A stretch of 64,000 nucleotides of DNA from Saccharothrix australiensis (GTDB taxonomy: Bacteria; Actinomycetota; Actinomycetes; Mycobacteriales; Pseudonocardiaceae). Positions 46,935 to 55,345 of this stretch are shown here, one piece after another (positions within the stretch are counted from its first letter, which is position 1; each line of letters opens with the position of its first letter). A program made the position numbers and the translations under genes. Under the pieces are notes generated by a model that worked only from the letters and a program-made list of their open reading frames with translations, ran no database searches and had not been told where the DNA came from. The stretch is from NCBI RefSeq assembly GCF_003634935.1, contig NZ_RBXO01000001.1, forward strand, positions 2,319,501-2,383,500. The letters run 5' to 3'.

Positions 46935-47132
46935 TCACCGGGACTCACCTTGCGCGGCACCGGTTCTCCCGGCCGGCAGGGTGCGCAACCCTTCGACGGC
47001 GCCTTGGTCGAGCACCGGCGCGGCCCGGTCGAGCAGCCGTCGCAACACCGGCAGCCGGTCCTCCGGCAGCTCGTCCGGGTGCGTGATCGTCGAAGGCGGG
47101 GCGCACCGGTCACGCGAACGCGCGTGGTGCAC
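46935..47132 (-). CDS. 65-residue protein behind the AfsR gene
   Basis: The GTG at 47132 lies 7 bases after the regulator stop, with GTGAGG before it. Codon third positions are strongly G/C and the sequence (DELPEDRLPVLRRLLDRAAP) looks like a small helical protein. I do not recognise it. Tight spacing suggests cotranscription with the regulator. Confidence 0.42.
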   Translation of the reverse strand: MHHARSRDRCAPPSTITHPDELPEDRLPVLRRLLDRAAPVLDQGAVEGLRTLPAGRTGAAQGESR

Positions 47133-47139
47133 GACGACC

Positions 47140-49929
47140 TCACCCCTGCCGTTCGGGGCCGACCAACCGTTCTCTCTCGCTCTCCAGGACGTCGAGGTCG
47201 GTCAGGATCGCCAGGGCCGCGGCGCGGTGCCGCTGAGCGTGCTCCAGGGGCCCGCACCGCGCGACACCGGCGTGCGCGCGGGCCTGTTCGTAGTGGTGCG
47301 CGATCGCGTCGGCGCGTTCGAGGGCTTCCCCGTACGCGGCAGCGGCGGCAACGGGGTCGTGCAGGGCGCGGAAGGTGTCCCCGAGTTCGTTCAGCACCTC
47401 GACCTCGCCCGACCGGTCGTGCATCCGGCGCAGTTCCGCCAGGGACCGACGGAGGTGGTCGGCCGATTCCCTGGGACGGCCCGCTCGTCGGGTGACGATG
47501 CCGAGGACGATGAGGGAGTGCGCCTCCGCGTGGCGCAGCCCGCAGGCGCGTTGGAAGCGGAGTGCCCGGTCGCAGCGGTCCAGCGCCTCGGCGACCCGGC
47601 CGAAGTGGGCGAGCACCACCCCGCTGTTGGCGACGAAGCGCGACGTCGTCCCGGTCATCCGGTGCTCGTCGACCAACCGGACGGCGCGCTCGAACAGCTC
47701 CAGCGCCTCGGTGTGCCCGCCCTGGCGCTGGTGGATGATGCCGAGGTTGTGCAGCACCGCGGTCGCCGCCCGCCAGTCGCCCGCCCGCTCGGCCGACGCC
47801 AGCGCCCGCCGGTACCACCGGGTGGCCGCCCGGTAGTCGCCGTGCCAGAAGTGCGCGACCCCGAGGTGCTTCGTGATCGCGGCTTCGCCCGCCGCGTCGC
47901 CCACGCCGCGCGCCGCGCCGAGCGCACGGGTGAGCTGGGGGACCCAGTCCCGGCCGAGTCCCCGGCAGTAGCGGAAGAACCAGAGCGCGTCGGCGAGCTT
48001 CCAGGCGTGCTCTGGCCGGTCGTGCTCGACGGCGAAGTCACCGGCGGCGACGAGGTTCTCGTACTCGGCGTCCAGCCGGGTGGCGGCCATCCGGTCGTCG
48101 TCGGAGGTCGCTCGGACGGCGACGTCCAGGTAGTGGTCGAGCAGCCGGTCGACGGCCGCCCCGGCCTCGTCCCCGTCCGCGACCGCGCGGGCGAACAGCC
48201 GGACGAGGTCGTGGGTCCGGTAGCGGCCGGGCGTGCACTGCCGCACGAGGTGCGCCTGCTCCAGGTGGTCCAGCGCCTCGCGCGTGGCGCCCTCCGGGCG
48301 GTCGACGAGGCGGGCCGCCGCGTCCACCGCGATGTCCGGTCCGACCACGTGGCCGAGCAGGCGGAACAGCCTGGCCGGCTCGGGCGGCAGCACGCGGTAC
48401 GAGCACGAGAGCACCGCGCGGAGGTCCGCCCGCAGGTCGCCCGCGCGGAGCGCGTCCAGCCGGGTGGGTTCCCGCGCGAGTTCCGCGGCCAGCAGGGCCA
48501 GGGGGAAGTCCGGTCGCCGCGCGGCGCGCGCGCCGAGGACGGCGAGCGCGAGCGGGAGCCCCGCGCAGTACCGGACCACCGCCGCCACGGCGTCGGCCTC
48601 GTCCGCCACCCGCCGCGCGCCGAGGTGCCCGCCGAGCAACCGGCGGGACTGCTCCGGGTCGAGCAGGTCGACGGCCAGCCGGCGCGCGCCGCGCAGGGCG
48701 ACCAGCGCGCCGAGGTCGTCGCGACTGGTGACCAGCACGCAGCACCGCGGTCCGCCCGGCAGCAACGGGATGACCTGCGCGGCGTCGCGGGCGTTGTCCA
48801 GCAGCACCAGCACCTGCTTCCCGGCGAGCAGGCTGCGGTAGAGCGCCGCCTGCGCGTCGACGTCGAGCGGCGCGTCGGCCGGCCTCACCCCGAGCGCTTC
48901 GAGGAAGGACCGCACCACGACCGCGGGTGGCGTCGGCTCCTCGACCGGGTCGAACCCGCGCAGGTCCGCGTACAGCTGACCGTCCGGGAACCGCGCGACG
49001 TGGTCGTGCGCCCAGCGCAGCGCCAACCAGGTCTTCCCGACACCGCCCGCACCCACCATCGCGACCAGTGCGCCGCGGTCGGTGGCGTGCGCCTCCGTGA
49101 GGCGGGCGAGTTCGCCCGCCCGCCCGGTGAACACCGCCGGCGCGGTGGGCAGCTGGCGGGGCCGCGGGAAGCGACCGGCGGCCGGGGGATCGGCGACCGC
49201 GCCCGCCGACAGGATCTCCCGGTGCAGCCGCCGCAGCCGGTCGCCCGGACCGATGCCCAGCTCCCCGGCCAGGCGCAGCCGGGCCTGGTGGAAGGTGTCC
49301 AGCGCCTCGGCCTGCCGCCCGGTCCGGTACTGCGCGAGCATCAGCTGGGCGATGAGCTGCTCGTCCAGCGGGTCGTCCTCGATTTGCGCGGCCAGGCTCG
49401 GGATGAGCGCGGCGTGGTGCCCGAGGCGGAGCTGGAGGTCGGTCCACTCGCGCCGGGCCGTGCGGCGCTCGTCCGCGAGGGATTCCCGGAACAGGTCCAG
49501 CCATCGGCAGTCCACGCCGGTGAACGCCTCACCGCGCCACAGGGCGAGCGCGTCGGTCAGGAGGGCGCAGGTCCGCGAGTCGTCACCGCCCGCCCGAGCC
49601 AGGCCCAGCAGGCGGCGGAACCGGTGCAGGTCGACCGCGTCGGCGTCGACCGTGAGCGCGTAGCCGCCCGACCTCCTGACCAGGGTCACCTCGTCCGTGC
49701 CCGCCAGGCACTTCTTCAGGCGGGACAGGTAGCTGGACAGCGTGCCGCGCGCGCTGTGCGGCAGGCGGTCCGGCCACACCCGGTCGAGCAGCCGGTCGAC
49801 CGGGAGCACGTGGTTGGCCTCGACGAGCAGCAGCACCAGGACGCAGACCTGCCGGGGTGGACCCAGGTCCACGAGCCTGCCGTCGACGGTCGCCTCGACC
49901 GTGCCCAGCAGGCGGAACTCGACCGCCAT
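47140..49929 (-). CDS. AfsR/SARP-type transcriptional regulator
   Basis: The protein has 929 residues. The ATG at 49929 gives the standard SARP start (MAVEFRLLGTVEATVDG). Residues 5-95 are the OmpR-like winged helix and 100-240 the BTAD domain. Residues 260-560 form an NB-ARC/STAND ATPase with P-loop GAGGVGKT (293-300), LLDNARDA and a GLPLAL segment, and TPR repeats run from about 690 to the end. Such proteins switch on secondary-metabolite genes when the sensor part is triggered. The divergent ricin-type lectin gene is a candidate target. A weak inverted repeat AGTCT-N4-AGACT (49986-49999) lies upstream of its start. Confidence 0.93.
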   Translation of the reverse strand: MAVEFRLLGTVEATVDGRLVDLGPPRQVCVLVLLLVEANHVLPVDRLLDRVWPDRLPHSARGTLSSYLSRLKKCLAGTDEVTLVRRSGGYALTVDADAVDLHRFRRLLGLARAGGDDSRTCALLTDALALWRGEAFTGVDCRWLDLFRESLADERRTARREWTDLQLRLGHHAALIPSLAAQIEDDPLDEQLIAQLMLAQYRTGRQAEALDTFHQARLRLAGELGIGPGDRLRRLHREILSAGAVADPPAAGRFPRPRQLPTAPAVFTGRAGELARLTEAHATDRGALVAMVGAGGVGKTWLALRWAHDHVARFPDGQLYADLRGFDPVEEPTPPAVVVRSFLEALGVRPADAPLDVDAQAALYRSLLAGKQVLVLLDNARDAAQVIPLLPGGPRCCVLVTSRDDLGALVALRGARRLAVDLLDPEQSRRLLGGHLGARRVADEADAVAAVVRYCAGLPLALAVLGARAARRPDFPLALLAAELAREPTRLDALRAGDLRADLRAVLSCSYRVLPPEPARLFRLLGHVVGPDIAVDAAARLVDRPEGATREALDHLEQAHLVRQCTPGRYRTHDLVRLFARAVADGDEAGAAVDRLLDHYLDVAVRATSDDDRMAATRLDAEYENLVAAGDFAVEHDRPEHAWKLADALWFFRYCRGLGRDWVPQLTRALGAARGVGDAAGEAAITKHLGVAHFWHGDYRAATRWYRRALASAERAGDWRAATAVLHNLGIIHQRQGGHTEALELFERAVRLVDEHRMTGTTSRFVANSGVVLAHFGRVAEALDRCDRALRFQRACGLRHAEAHSLIVLGIVTRRAGRPRESADHLRRSLAELRRMHDRSGEVEVLNELGDTFRALHDPVAAAAAYGEALERADAIAHHYEQARAHAGVARCGPLEHAQRHRAAALAILTDLDVLESERERLVGPERQG

Positions 49930-50227
49930 CGCGCGTACCGTGCCCTTCCCGCCGGTGCTGCCCGAGCGGAGCTGCGGATTCAAGGAGTCTGCAAAGACTT
50001 GTCGGTCCGGTCCAGTGCAATGGTCGGCGCGGTGCGGGATCGGGTGGGGCGGGACGCGGGTGGAGCACCAACCCCGTGGACCGAACGGGCCACCGGTCCC
50101 GCACGGCGTCCGGGCAGGGCGTCGGCGGACCCCGTGGGACGGCACGGTCCGCGCCCGGCCCGGTCGTTCCCCCGGGGCTACCCCGGACCACCACCCTCGT
50201 CAAGCGGGGCAACGCAAGGAGCGCGTC

Positions 50228-50758
50228 ATGGGAGTGCTGGGCAGAACACTGTCCCTGGTGGCGGCGGCGGCCTTCGTCGTCGGCGGCGTCGTCGTTCCGC
50301 CGACCGCGTCGGGGCGGGCCGGGGAAGGGCAGGCGGCGGCCGTGCCGGCGGGTGCCGGCGACGTCGGCGCGGGACTGGCCGCGAACATCCGGTCCAACTA
50401 CAACAACCGGTGCCTGGAGGTCCGGGACGGCAACCCCGGCAACGGCGCGATGGTCGGCATCTGGGACTGCACCAGCTGGCCGTCCGAGCTGTTCTTCTTC
50501 GACGGGAGCCAGATCCGCAACAGCATCAACGGCAAGTGCCTCGACATCGTCGCGTCGAACCACGACAACGGCGCGGCCGTCAACATGATCGACTGCCACG
50601 GCTGGGCGGCCCAGCAGTGGAGGTGGGACGGCTCCCAGATCCGCAGCAACATGAGCCACCGGTGCCTGGAGATCTCCGGCGCGAACTGGTGGGTCGGCGC
50701 GACCGTCCAGATGTGGGACTGCAACGGCGGCGCGCACCAGCAGTGGCGGCACGGGTGA
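50228..50758 (+). CDS. Secreted ricin-type beta-trefoil lectin
   Basis: The protein has 176 residues. The ATG has AAGGAG upstream. A signal peptide (1-30) and a short linker precede one beta-trefoil with three clear repeats: NRCLEVRDGNPGNGAMVGIW, GKCLDIVASNHDNGAAVNMI and HRCLEISGANWWVGATVQMW. Each is followed by the QQW or equivalent end (AQQWRW, HQQWRH). QxW repeats bind sugars through the Asp/Asn after Cys-Leu. It probably binds plant or wall polysaccharide outside the cell. It is divergent from the AfsR gene and ended by a strong hairpin. Confidence 0.92.
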   Translation: MGVLGRTLSLVAAAAFVVGGVVVPPTASGRAGEGQAAAVPAGAGDVGAGLAANIRSNYNNRCLEVRDGNPGNGAMVGIWDCTSWPSELFFFDGSQIRNSINGKCLDIVASNHDNGAAVNMIDCHGWAAQQWRWDGSQIRSNMSHRCLEISGANWWVGATVQMWDCNGGAHQQWRHG

Positions 50759-50792
50759 ACGGCCGGTGACCCGTTGACCGGGTGACCGGCCG

Positions 50793-50828
50793 GTGGTTCC
50801 GGGATGCCCGCCGGCATCCCGGAACCAC
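50793..50828. terminator. Terminator hairpin, 16-bp perfect stem
   Basis: GTGGTTCCGGGATGCC, loop CGCC and the exact complement follow the lectin gene by 34 bases. The convergent small gene at 50909 may share it. Confidence 0.88.
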
Positions 50829-50908
50829 TCCGGCGCGCCGCCGCGAGCCGGACCGCCGGTGGTCGGTGCGCGGGCACTCCGCCCTGGAGTCCACTGTGGA
50901 CGGACGGG

Positions 50909-51124
50909 TCAGGTGCGCCGCCGCCCGCGCCGCGCCTGCCCGTCGGCGACCCGCGGCGACGGGCGGCCGGGTCCCCGCCCGCGGACTTCGGCCCACAGGT
51001 CCCGGTAGGCGCGGACGACCGGGATGAGGGCGCGGAGGAAGCGCGCAGTCGCGGCGGGCAGCCGGGTGAGGACGCCGACCGCCACGGCCGCGGTACCCGC
51101 CCATGCCATCACGTCCACCATCAT
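50909..51124 (-). CDS. 71-residue membrane protein
   Basis: The ATG at 51124 has GGAGGCGAG upstream. One hydrophobic helix (VMAWAGTAAVAVGVLTRL) is followed by a second amphipathic stretch and a basic tail (GRGPGRPSPRVADGQARR). It is divergent from the c-di-GMP protein and could be a membrane partner of it. The family is unknown. Confidence 0.62.
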   Translation of the reverse strand: MMVDVMAWAGTAAVAVGVLTRLPAATARFLRALIPVVRAYRDLWAEVRGRGPGRPSPRVADGQARRGRRRT

Positions 51125-51272
51125 CGCTCGCCTCCGGTCCTTCCCGCGTGCGGCCTGCCCGCAAGCCGTACTGTTGCGGTTCGCGGCTGGTCCCGCCCTT
51201 GTCCGGACTGGCAAGGTGTCCGCCGCGGACAACTGCCGGTTGTCCGCGGACGGGGACACGTGCGAGGTGAGG

Positions 51273-54038
51273 ATGCGGTCAGGCCGCCCCTGGGGTGCTC
51301 TCAAAGGCGATGATCGGGCACGGCACGACCTCGCCAGGTACCTGCGGGGCCTGGTGGACCACTCGGGGCTGACGCTGAAGGTGATCGGCAGGCGCTGCGG
51401 GTGCAGCGACACGACGGTGTCGAAGCAACTGGCCGGCGAGCACCTGCCCCGGTGGGAGTTCGTGGAGGCCGTGGTCGAGGCATGCACCTCCGACGAGCGC
51501 CACTGGCCGGACCGCAAGCGCGCGGTCCGGGAGCTGTGGCAGCGCGCGGTGCACCCCAGGCGGCCCGACCCGCCGCCGGCCGAGCCGGGCCTGGTCGACG
51601 CGCACACGCGGTTGGTGCGCGCGCAGGCGGAGACCATCGCCACGCAGCGACGCCTCATCGAGGTCACCGACGAGTTGAGCCTCGCGCGTCGCCAACTGCT
51701 GGAGAGCGTGCAGGTCGAGCACCGCTCGTCCCAGGTCATCGCGGTGCTCCAGGTCGTCCTCCTGCGCCTGTCGGCGTTGATCTCCAACCTCACGGCGGAG
51801 CGCGACCGCCGCCTGTCCGAGGCGACCGGCTACCGGGCCGAACTGGCGCAGGCGCGCCGGAAGCTGTCCGACGCGGAGCGGGAGCGGGGCAGGGCGCGGA
51901 ACCAGCTCGGCCAGGCGCGGGAGGAGCGCGAGCGGGCCTCGGCGCTGACCGAGCTCCTGCACGACCGGATCGGCCGCCTGGAGGACCGCCTGCGGCAGCT
52001 GGGCGTCGGCTCGCCCGACCCCGGCGCGGGCGACGTCGTCGCCCCGGGGCCGAACCCGTCGACGGCGGACGAGATCCTGCTCGACACCTCGGCCGGCCTG
52101 GACCGGTTGCAGCGCCTGCTGGACGAGCACGGCGACGAGCTGGCCGAGCTGGAGTCGGCCACGTCGGCGCAGGAAGCGCCGCGGGACCCGCTGTCCGGGC
52201 TGCTCGACGACCTCGCCTCGGAGGGGTTCGGCCCGCACGAGGCGGACGCCGACGAGGGCGCGGACCGCGCCGAGGGCACCTGGCAGCTGGTCGCCGAGCA
52301 CATCCGCGGGCGGTTCGACGCCAACCGCGTGGTGTTGCGCCTGCGTGCCGACTCGCAGGCCCCGATGTGCACGCTGGTGGCGGGTGAGCCGTTGCCGTCC
52401 CGGATGCGCCGTGACGACCCGCGGCGGCTGCGCGAGGACGCGCTGCTCCGGTTCGCCGGCGCGGAGGTGCGGCGCTTCCGCGTGGCCGACGCGGACGGGG
52501 AGGTCGCGGAGGCGCTGGCCCGTCGTGACGCGCGGGAGGTGCTGGTGGTGCCGTTGCGCGGCGCGACGCAGCTGCTTGGCGCGGTCGAGGTGCACGACCG
52601 GCTCGACAGAGGCGGGCACGGCTTCCGCAAGGCCCACCTCGCGGCGCTGCGGGACCTGGCCGGTCGGCTGGCGATCGTCGCGGACAACCGGCGGCTGCTC
52701 GCCCGGCTCCGCCACGACGCCTATCGCGACCCGCTGACGGGCCTGCTGAACCGGCCGGGTTTCCGGGAGGCGGCGAGCGAGCCGATGCGGGCAGCGGCCA
52801 CGGCGGTCGTGGTGCGGGTCGACCTGGACGTGCTGTCGGCGGTGTCCGACGCGCTGGGGCAGGCGTGGGGCAACCGGATGGTGGTGGCGGCCGGTCGACG
52901 CCTGCGCGACGAGCTGGGTCCCGAGGTGCCGCTGGCCCGGTTGGAGGGTGGCGCGTTCGCGGCGCTGCTGCTCGACCGGCAGGCCGAGCGCGTGAAGGAG
53001 GTCGCCGAGCGCCTGCACACCTCGTTGTCCAGGCCCTACCCGGTGGACCGGCTCACCATCGAGGCCGGGGTGGTGATCGGCTGGGCGTCCACCAGGGACT
53101 GCGAGGCCGACGACCCGGACGCCGACGCGTTGTTGCAGCGGGCGGATGTGGCGGTGCGGGCGACGTCGGAGGGTGATCCGCTGCGAGCGTACGCGCCGTC
53201 GATGGGGCAGATCTTCCTGCGCCGGTTCCAGTTGGTGACGCAGTTCCGGTCGGCGTTGGAGTCGGGGCAGGTGTCGGTGCACTACCAGCCGAAGGTGGCG
53301 TTGCCGAGCCGTCAGGTGATCGGGGCGGAGGCGTTGGTGCGGTGGCGGCACCCGGAGTTCGGGCGGGTGGACCCCGACGAGTTCGTGCCGGCGGTGGAGG
53401 CGACCGGGCTGGTGGACGTGTTGACCGACTTCGTGTTGGACAGGGCGTTGGAGCGGGTGCGCCGGTGGGTGGACCGGGGGTTGCGGATGTCGATCGCGGT
53501 GAACCTGTCGGTGCGGACGTTGGCGGACGAGGAGTTCCCGGACCGGGTGGGGGCGGCGTTGCGCCGGCACGGGGTGCCGCCGGAGTTGTTGACCTTCGAG
53601 TTGACCGAGTCGGGGGTGATGGCGGACCCGGAGCGGGCGTTGCCGGTGTTGCGGCGGTTGCACGCGATGGGGGTGGTGCTGGCGGTGGACGACTTCGGCA
53701 CGGGGTATTCGTCGTTGGCCTACCTGCGGCAGTTGCCGGTGGACGAGGTGAAGATCGACAAGTCGTTCGTGCTGGGCATGGGCACCGACCTGGGTGACAT
53801 GGCGGTGGTGCGCTCGATCGTGGAGCTGGGTCACTCGCTGGGGTTGACCGTGGTGGCCGAGGGGGTGGAGGACGATGCCGCGCGCGACCAGCTGGTGTCG
53901 ATGGGCTGCGACGTGGCCCAGGGCTACCTCATCTCCCGACCGGTGCCGGACGAGGACCTGGAGGAGTGGCTGCGCGCGCGGACCGTGCAGGTCGAGCGGA
54001 ACGGGACGATGCGGGTGGTGCTCAGGGAGTGGGGCTGA
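51273..54038 (+). CDS. HTH-GAF-GGDEF(degenerate)-EAL c-di-GMP phosphodiesterase
   Basis: The protein has 921 residues from an ATG at 51273 with GAGG upstream. Residues 15-75 are an XRE-like HTH (LTLKVIGRRCGCSDTTVSKQ) and 95-250 a long coiled coil. Residues 330-470 are GAF-like. The GGDEF domain starts near 487 (DPLTGLLNR), but its signature reads LEGGAFAAL (557-565), so it cannot make c-di-GMP. The EAL domain keeps EALVRW (686), NLSVRTL, ELTESG, DDFGTGYSSL, KIDKSF and VAEGVE, all needed for hydrolysis. It probably breaks down c-di-GMP, with GTP or DNA as a possible regulator. Codon use changes in the EAL part (see findings). Confidence 0.9.
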   Translation: MRSGRPWGALKGDDRARHDLARYLRGLVDHSGLTLKVIGRRCGCSDTTVSKQLAGEHLPRWEFVEAVVEACTSDERHWPDRKRAVRELWQRAVHPRRPDPPPAEPGLVDAHTRLVRAQAETIATQRRLIEVTDELSLARRQLLESVQVEHRSSQVIAVLQVVLLRLSALISNLTAERDRRLSEATGYRAELAQARRKLSDAERERGRARNQLGQAREERERASALTELLHDRIGRLEDRLRQLGVGSPDPGAGDVVAPGPNPSTADEILLDTSAGLDRLQRLLDEHGDELAELESATSAQEAPRDPLSGLLDDLASEGFGPHEADADEGADRAEGTWQLVAEHIRGRFDANRVVLRLRADSQAPMCTLVAGEPLPSRMRRDDPRRLREDALLRFAGAEVRRFRVADADGEVAEALARRDAREVLVVPLRGATQLLGAVEVHDRLDRGGHGFRKAHLAALRDLAGRLAIVADNRRLLARLRHDAYRDPLTGLLNRPGFREAASEPMRAAATAVVVRVDLDVLSAVSDALGQAWGNRMVVAAGRRLRDELGPEVPLARLEGGAFAALLLDRQAERVKEVAERLHTSLSRPYPVDRLTIEAGVVIGWASTRDCEADDPDADALLQRADVAVRATSEGDPLRAYAPSMGQIFLRRFQLVTQFRSALESGQVSVHYQPKVALPSRQVIGAEALVRWRHPEFGRVDPDEFVPAVEATGLVDVLTDFVLDRALERVRRWVDRGLRMSIAVNLSVRTLADEEFPDRVGAALRRHGVPPELLTFELTESGVMADPERALPVLRRLHAMGVVLAVDDFGTGYSSLAYLRQLPVDEVKIDKSFVLGMGTDLGDMAVVRSIVELGHSLGLTVVAEGVEDDAARDQLVSMGCDVAQGYLISRPVPDEDLEEWLRARTVQVERNGTMRVVLREWG

Positions 54039-54110
54039 GGGGGTGGGGTTGGGCGGGGTGCGGGGCCCGGCGCATGATCTTCTCCGACGCCGAACGCGAG
54101 GGAGCGCTCC

Positions 54111-54944
54111 ATGTCGCACGCCGCACCGACCACCCGGTCGCACGCCGTGTCCGGTGGCGTCCGCATCGCCTACCAGCAGGCGGGGGAGGGGCCCCCGCTG
54201 GTGCTGCTGGCGGGGCAGGCGAACGACCACCACTGGTGGGACGGCGTCCGCGCGGACTTCCACCCCGCGCGTCGCACGATCACCATCGACTACCGCGGCA
54301 CGGGTGACAGCGACAAGCCCGAGCGGCCCTACAGCACCGCGGTCTTCGCCGACGACGTCGTCGCGGTGCTCGACGAACTGGGCGTCGAGCGGGCGGACGT
54401 CTACGGCACCTCGATGGGCGGGCGGGTCGCGCAGCAGCTGGCCGCGCGCCACGGCGACCGGGTGGGCGCGCTGGTGCTGGGCTGCACGTCCCCCGGTGGC
54501 GCGCACGGCGTCGAGCGGGACGAGGCCGTGCGCCGGTCCCTGGCCCAGCCGGAGCCGAGTGCGTTCCGACGGGCGCTGCTGGAGCTGATGTACACGCCGG
54601 GCTGGCTCGCCGACCACCCCGGTCCCCACTCCACCCTCGGCGACCCGGCGATGCCGTCCCACGCCCGTCGCGGGCACCGGCTGGCCAGCCACCGGCACGA
54701 CGGCTGGGACCTGCTGCCCGCGATCACCGCGCCCACCCTGGTCGTGCACGGCGGCGACGACCGGCTGAACCCGGTGGCGAACGCCCCGCTGCTGGCGGAG
54801 CGCATCCCCGGCGCGCGGCTCCACGTGATCCCCGGCGCGCGGCACGCCTACTTCGAGGAGTTCCGCGCCGTGGCGAGCCCGCTGGTGCTCGACTTCCTCG
54901 TCTCGGCGGGCCGGTCCGGCCCCGTCGGCCGAGACCGAAAATAA
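54111..54944 (+). CDS. Alpha/beta hydrolase
   Basis: The protein has 277 residues. The ATG has GGGAGCG upstream. The oxyanion region is LLAGQANDHHWWDG. The nucleophile elbow GTSMGG has Ser101, the acid lies in VVHGGDDRLNP and the His in GARHAYFEEF. It resembles the 3-oxoadipate enol-lactonase/haloperoxidase branch. It is cytosolic with unknown substrate. It lies 72 bases behind the EAL gene on the same strand. Confidence 0.88.
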   Translation: MSHAAPTTRSHAVSGGVRIAYQQAGEGPPLVLLAGQANDHHWWDGVRADFHPARRTITIDYRGTGDSDKPERPYSTAVFADDVVAVLDELGVERADVYGTSMGGRVAQQLAARHGDRVGALVLGCTSPGGAHGVERDEAVRRSLAQPEPSAFRRALLELMYTPGWLADHPGPHSTLGDPAMPSHARRGHRLASHRHDGWDLLPAITAPTLVVHGGDDRLNPVANAPLLAERIPGARLHVIPGARHAYFEEFRAVASPLVLDFLVSAGRSGPVGRDRK

Positions 54945-54977
54945 AAGTTGTCAGGACAACTTGGATTGTCTTAGAGT
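54945..54977 (+). promoter_or_regulatory. Promoter with perfect 18-bp palindromic operator
   Basis: AAGTTGTCAGGACAACTT (54945-54962) is fully self-complementary. It contains a -35-like TTGTCA, with a TAGAGT-like -10 18 bases on (54972-54977). A repressor dimer would block transcription of the DUF4287 gene starting at 55010. The palindrome begins exactly after the hydrolase stop. Confidence 0.68.
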
Positions 54978-55009
54978 TCCGGTCGGCACCACGACGAACG
55001 GAGACCGCG

Positions 55010-55291
55010 ATGTCCTTCCAGGCGTACCTCGACGCCATCGAGAAGAAGACCGGCAAGACCCCGGCCGAACTGCTGGCCGAGGCCGGCGACCGGGGCTACG
55101 GCGCGACCACGAAGGCCGGGGTCGTCCTCGACTGGCTCAAGGCCGACTACGGCCTGGGTCGCGGCCACGGGATGGCGCTGTACCACGTGCTCAAGAACGG
55201 CACCGGGATCAGCGACAAGCACGTCGGCGGCACCGGCGCGCACCGGGACGAGTCCACGACGCTGCGCGTGGACGGGCTCGCCAACCGCTGA
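55010..55291 (+). CDS. DUF4287-domain protein
   Basis: The protein has 93 residues. The ATG has GGAGA upstream. The sequence (MSFQAYLDAIEKKTGKTPAE, DWLKADYGLGRGHGMALYHV) is a clear DUF4287, a small helical domain of unknown activity found alone or with DUF5655. The palindromic operator before it suggests tight, possibly stress-linked control. It ends at a hairpin shared with the permease. Confidence 0.88.
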   Translation: MSFQAYLDAIEKKTGKTPAELLAEAGDRGYGATTKAGVVLDWLKADYGLGRGHGMALYHVLKNGTGISDKHVGGTGAHRDESTTLRVDGLANR

Positions 55292-55318
55292 CCGCGCCCG
55301 GCGCGCCGACGCCTCCGC

Positions 55319-55338
55319 CGGGACCGGCGGCGGTCCCG
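55319..55338. terminator. Hairpin between convergent genes
   Basis: CGGGACCG, loop GCGG and the complement form an 8-bp stem between the DUF4287 stop and the permease stop. Confidence 0.65.
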
Positions 55339-55345
55339 GTCGCCG

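Noticed and set aside
49986-49999. Inverted repeat AGTCT-N4-AGACT as an AfsR-type operator
   Set aside because: The arms are only five bases, and SARP sites are direct repeats. It is mentioned only as a possibility.
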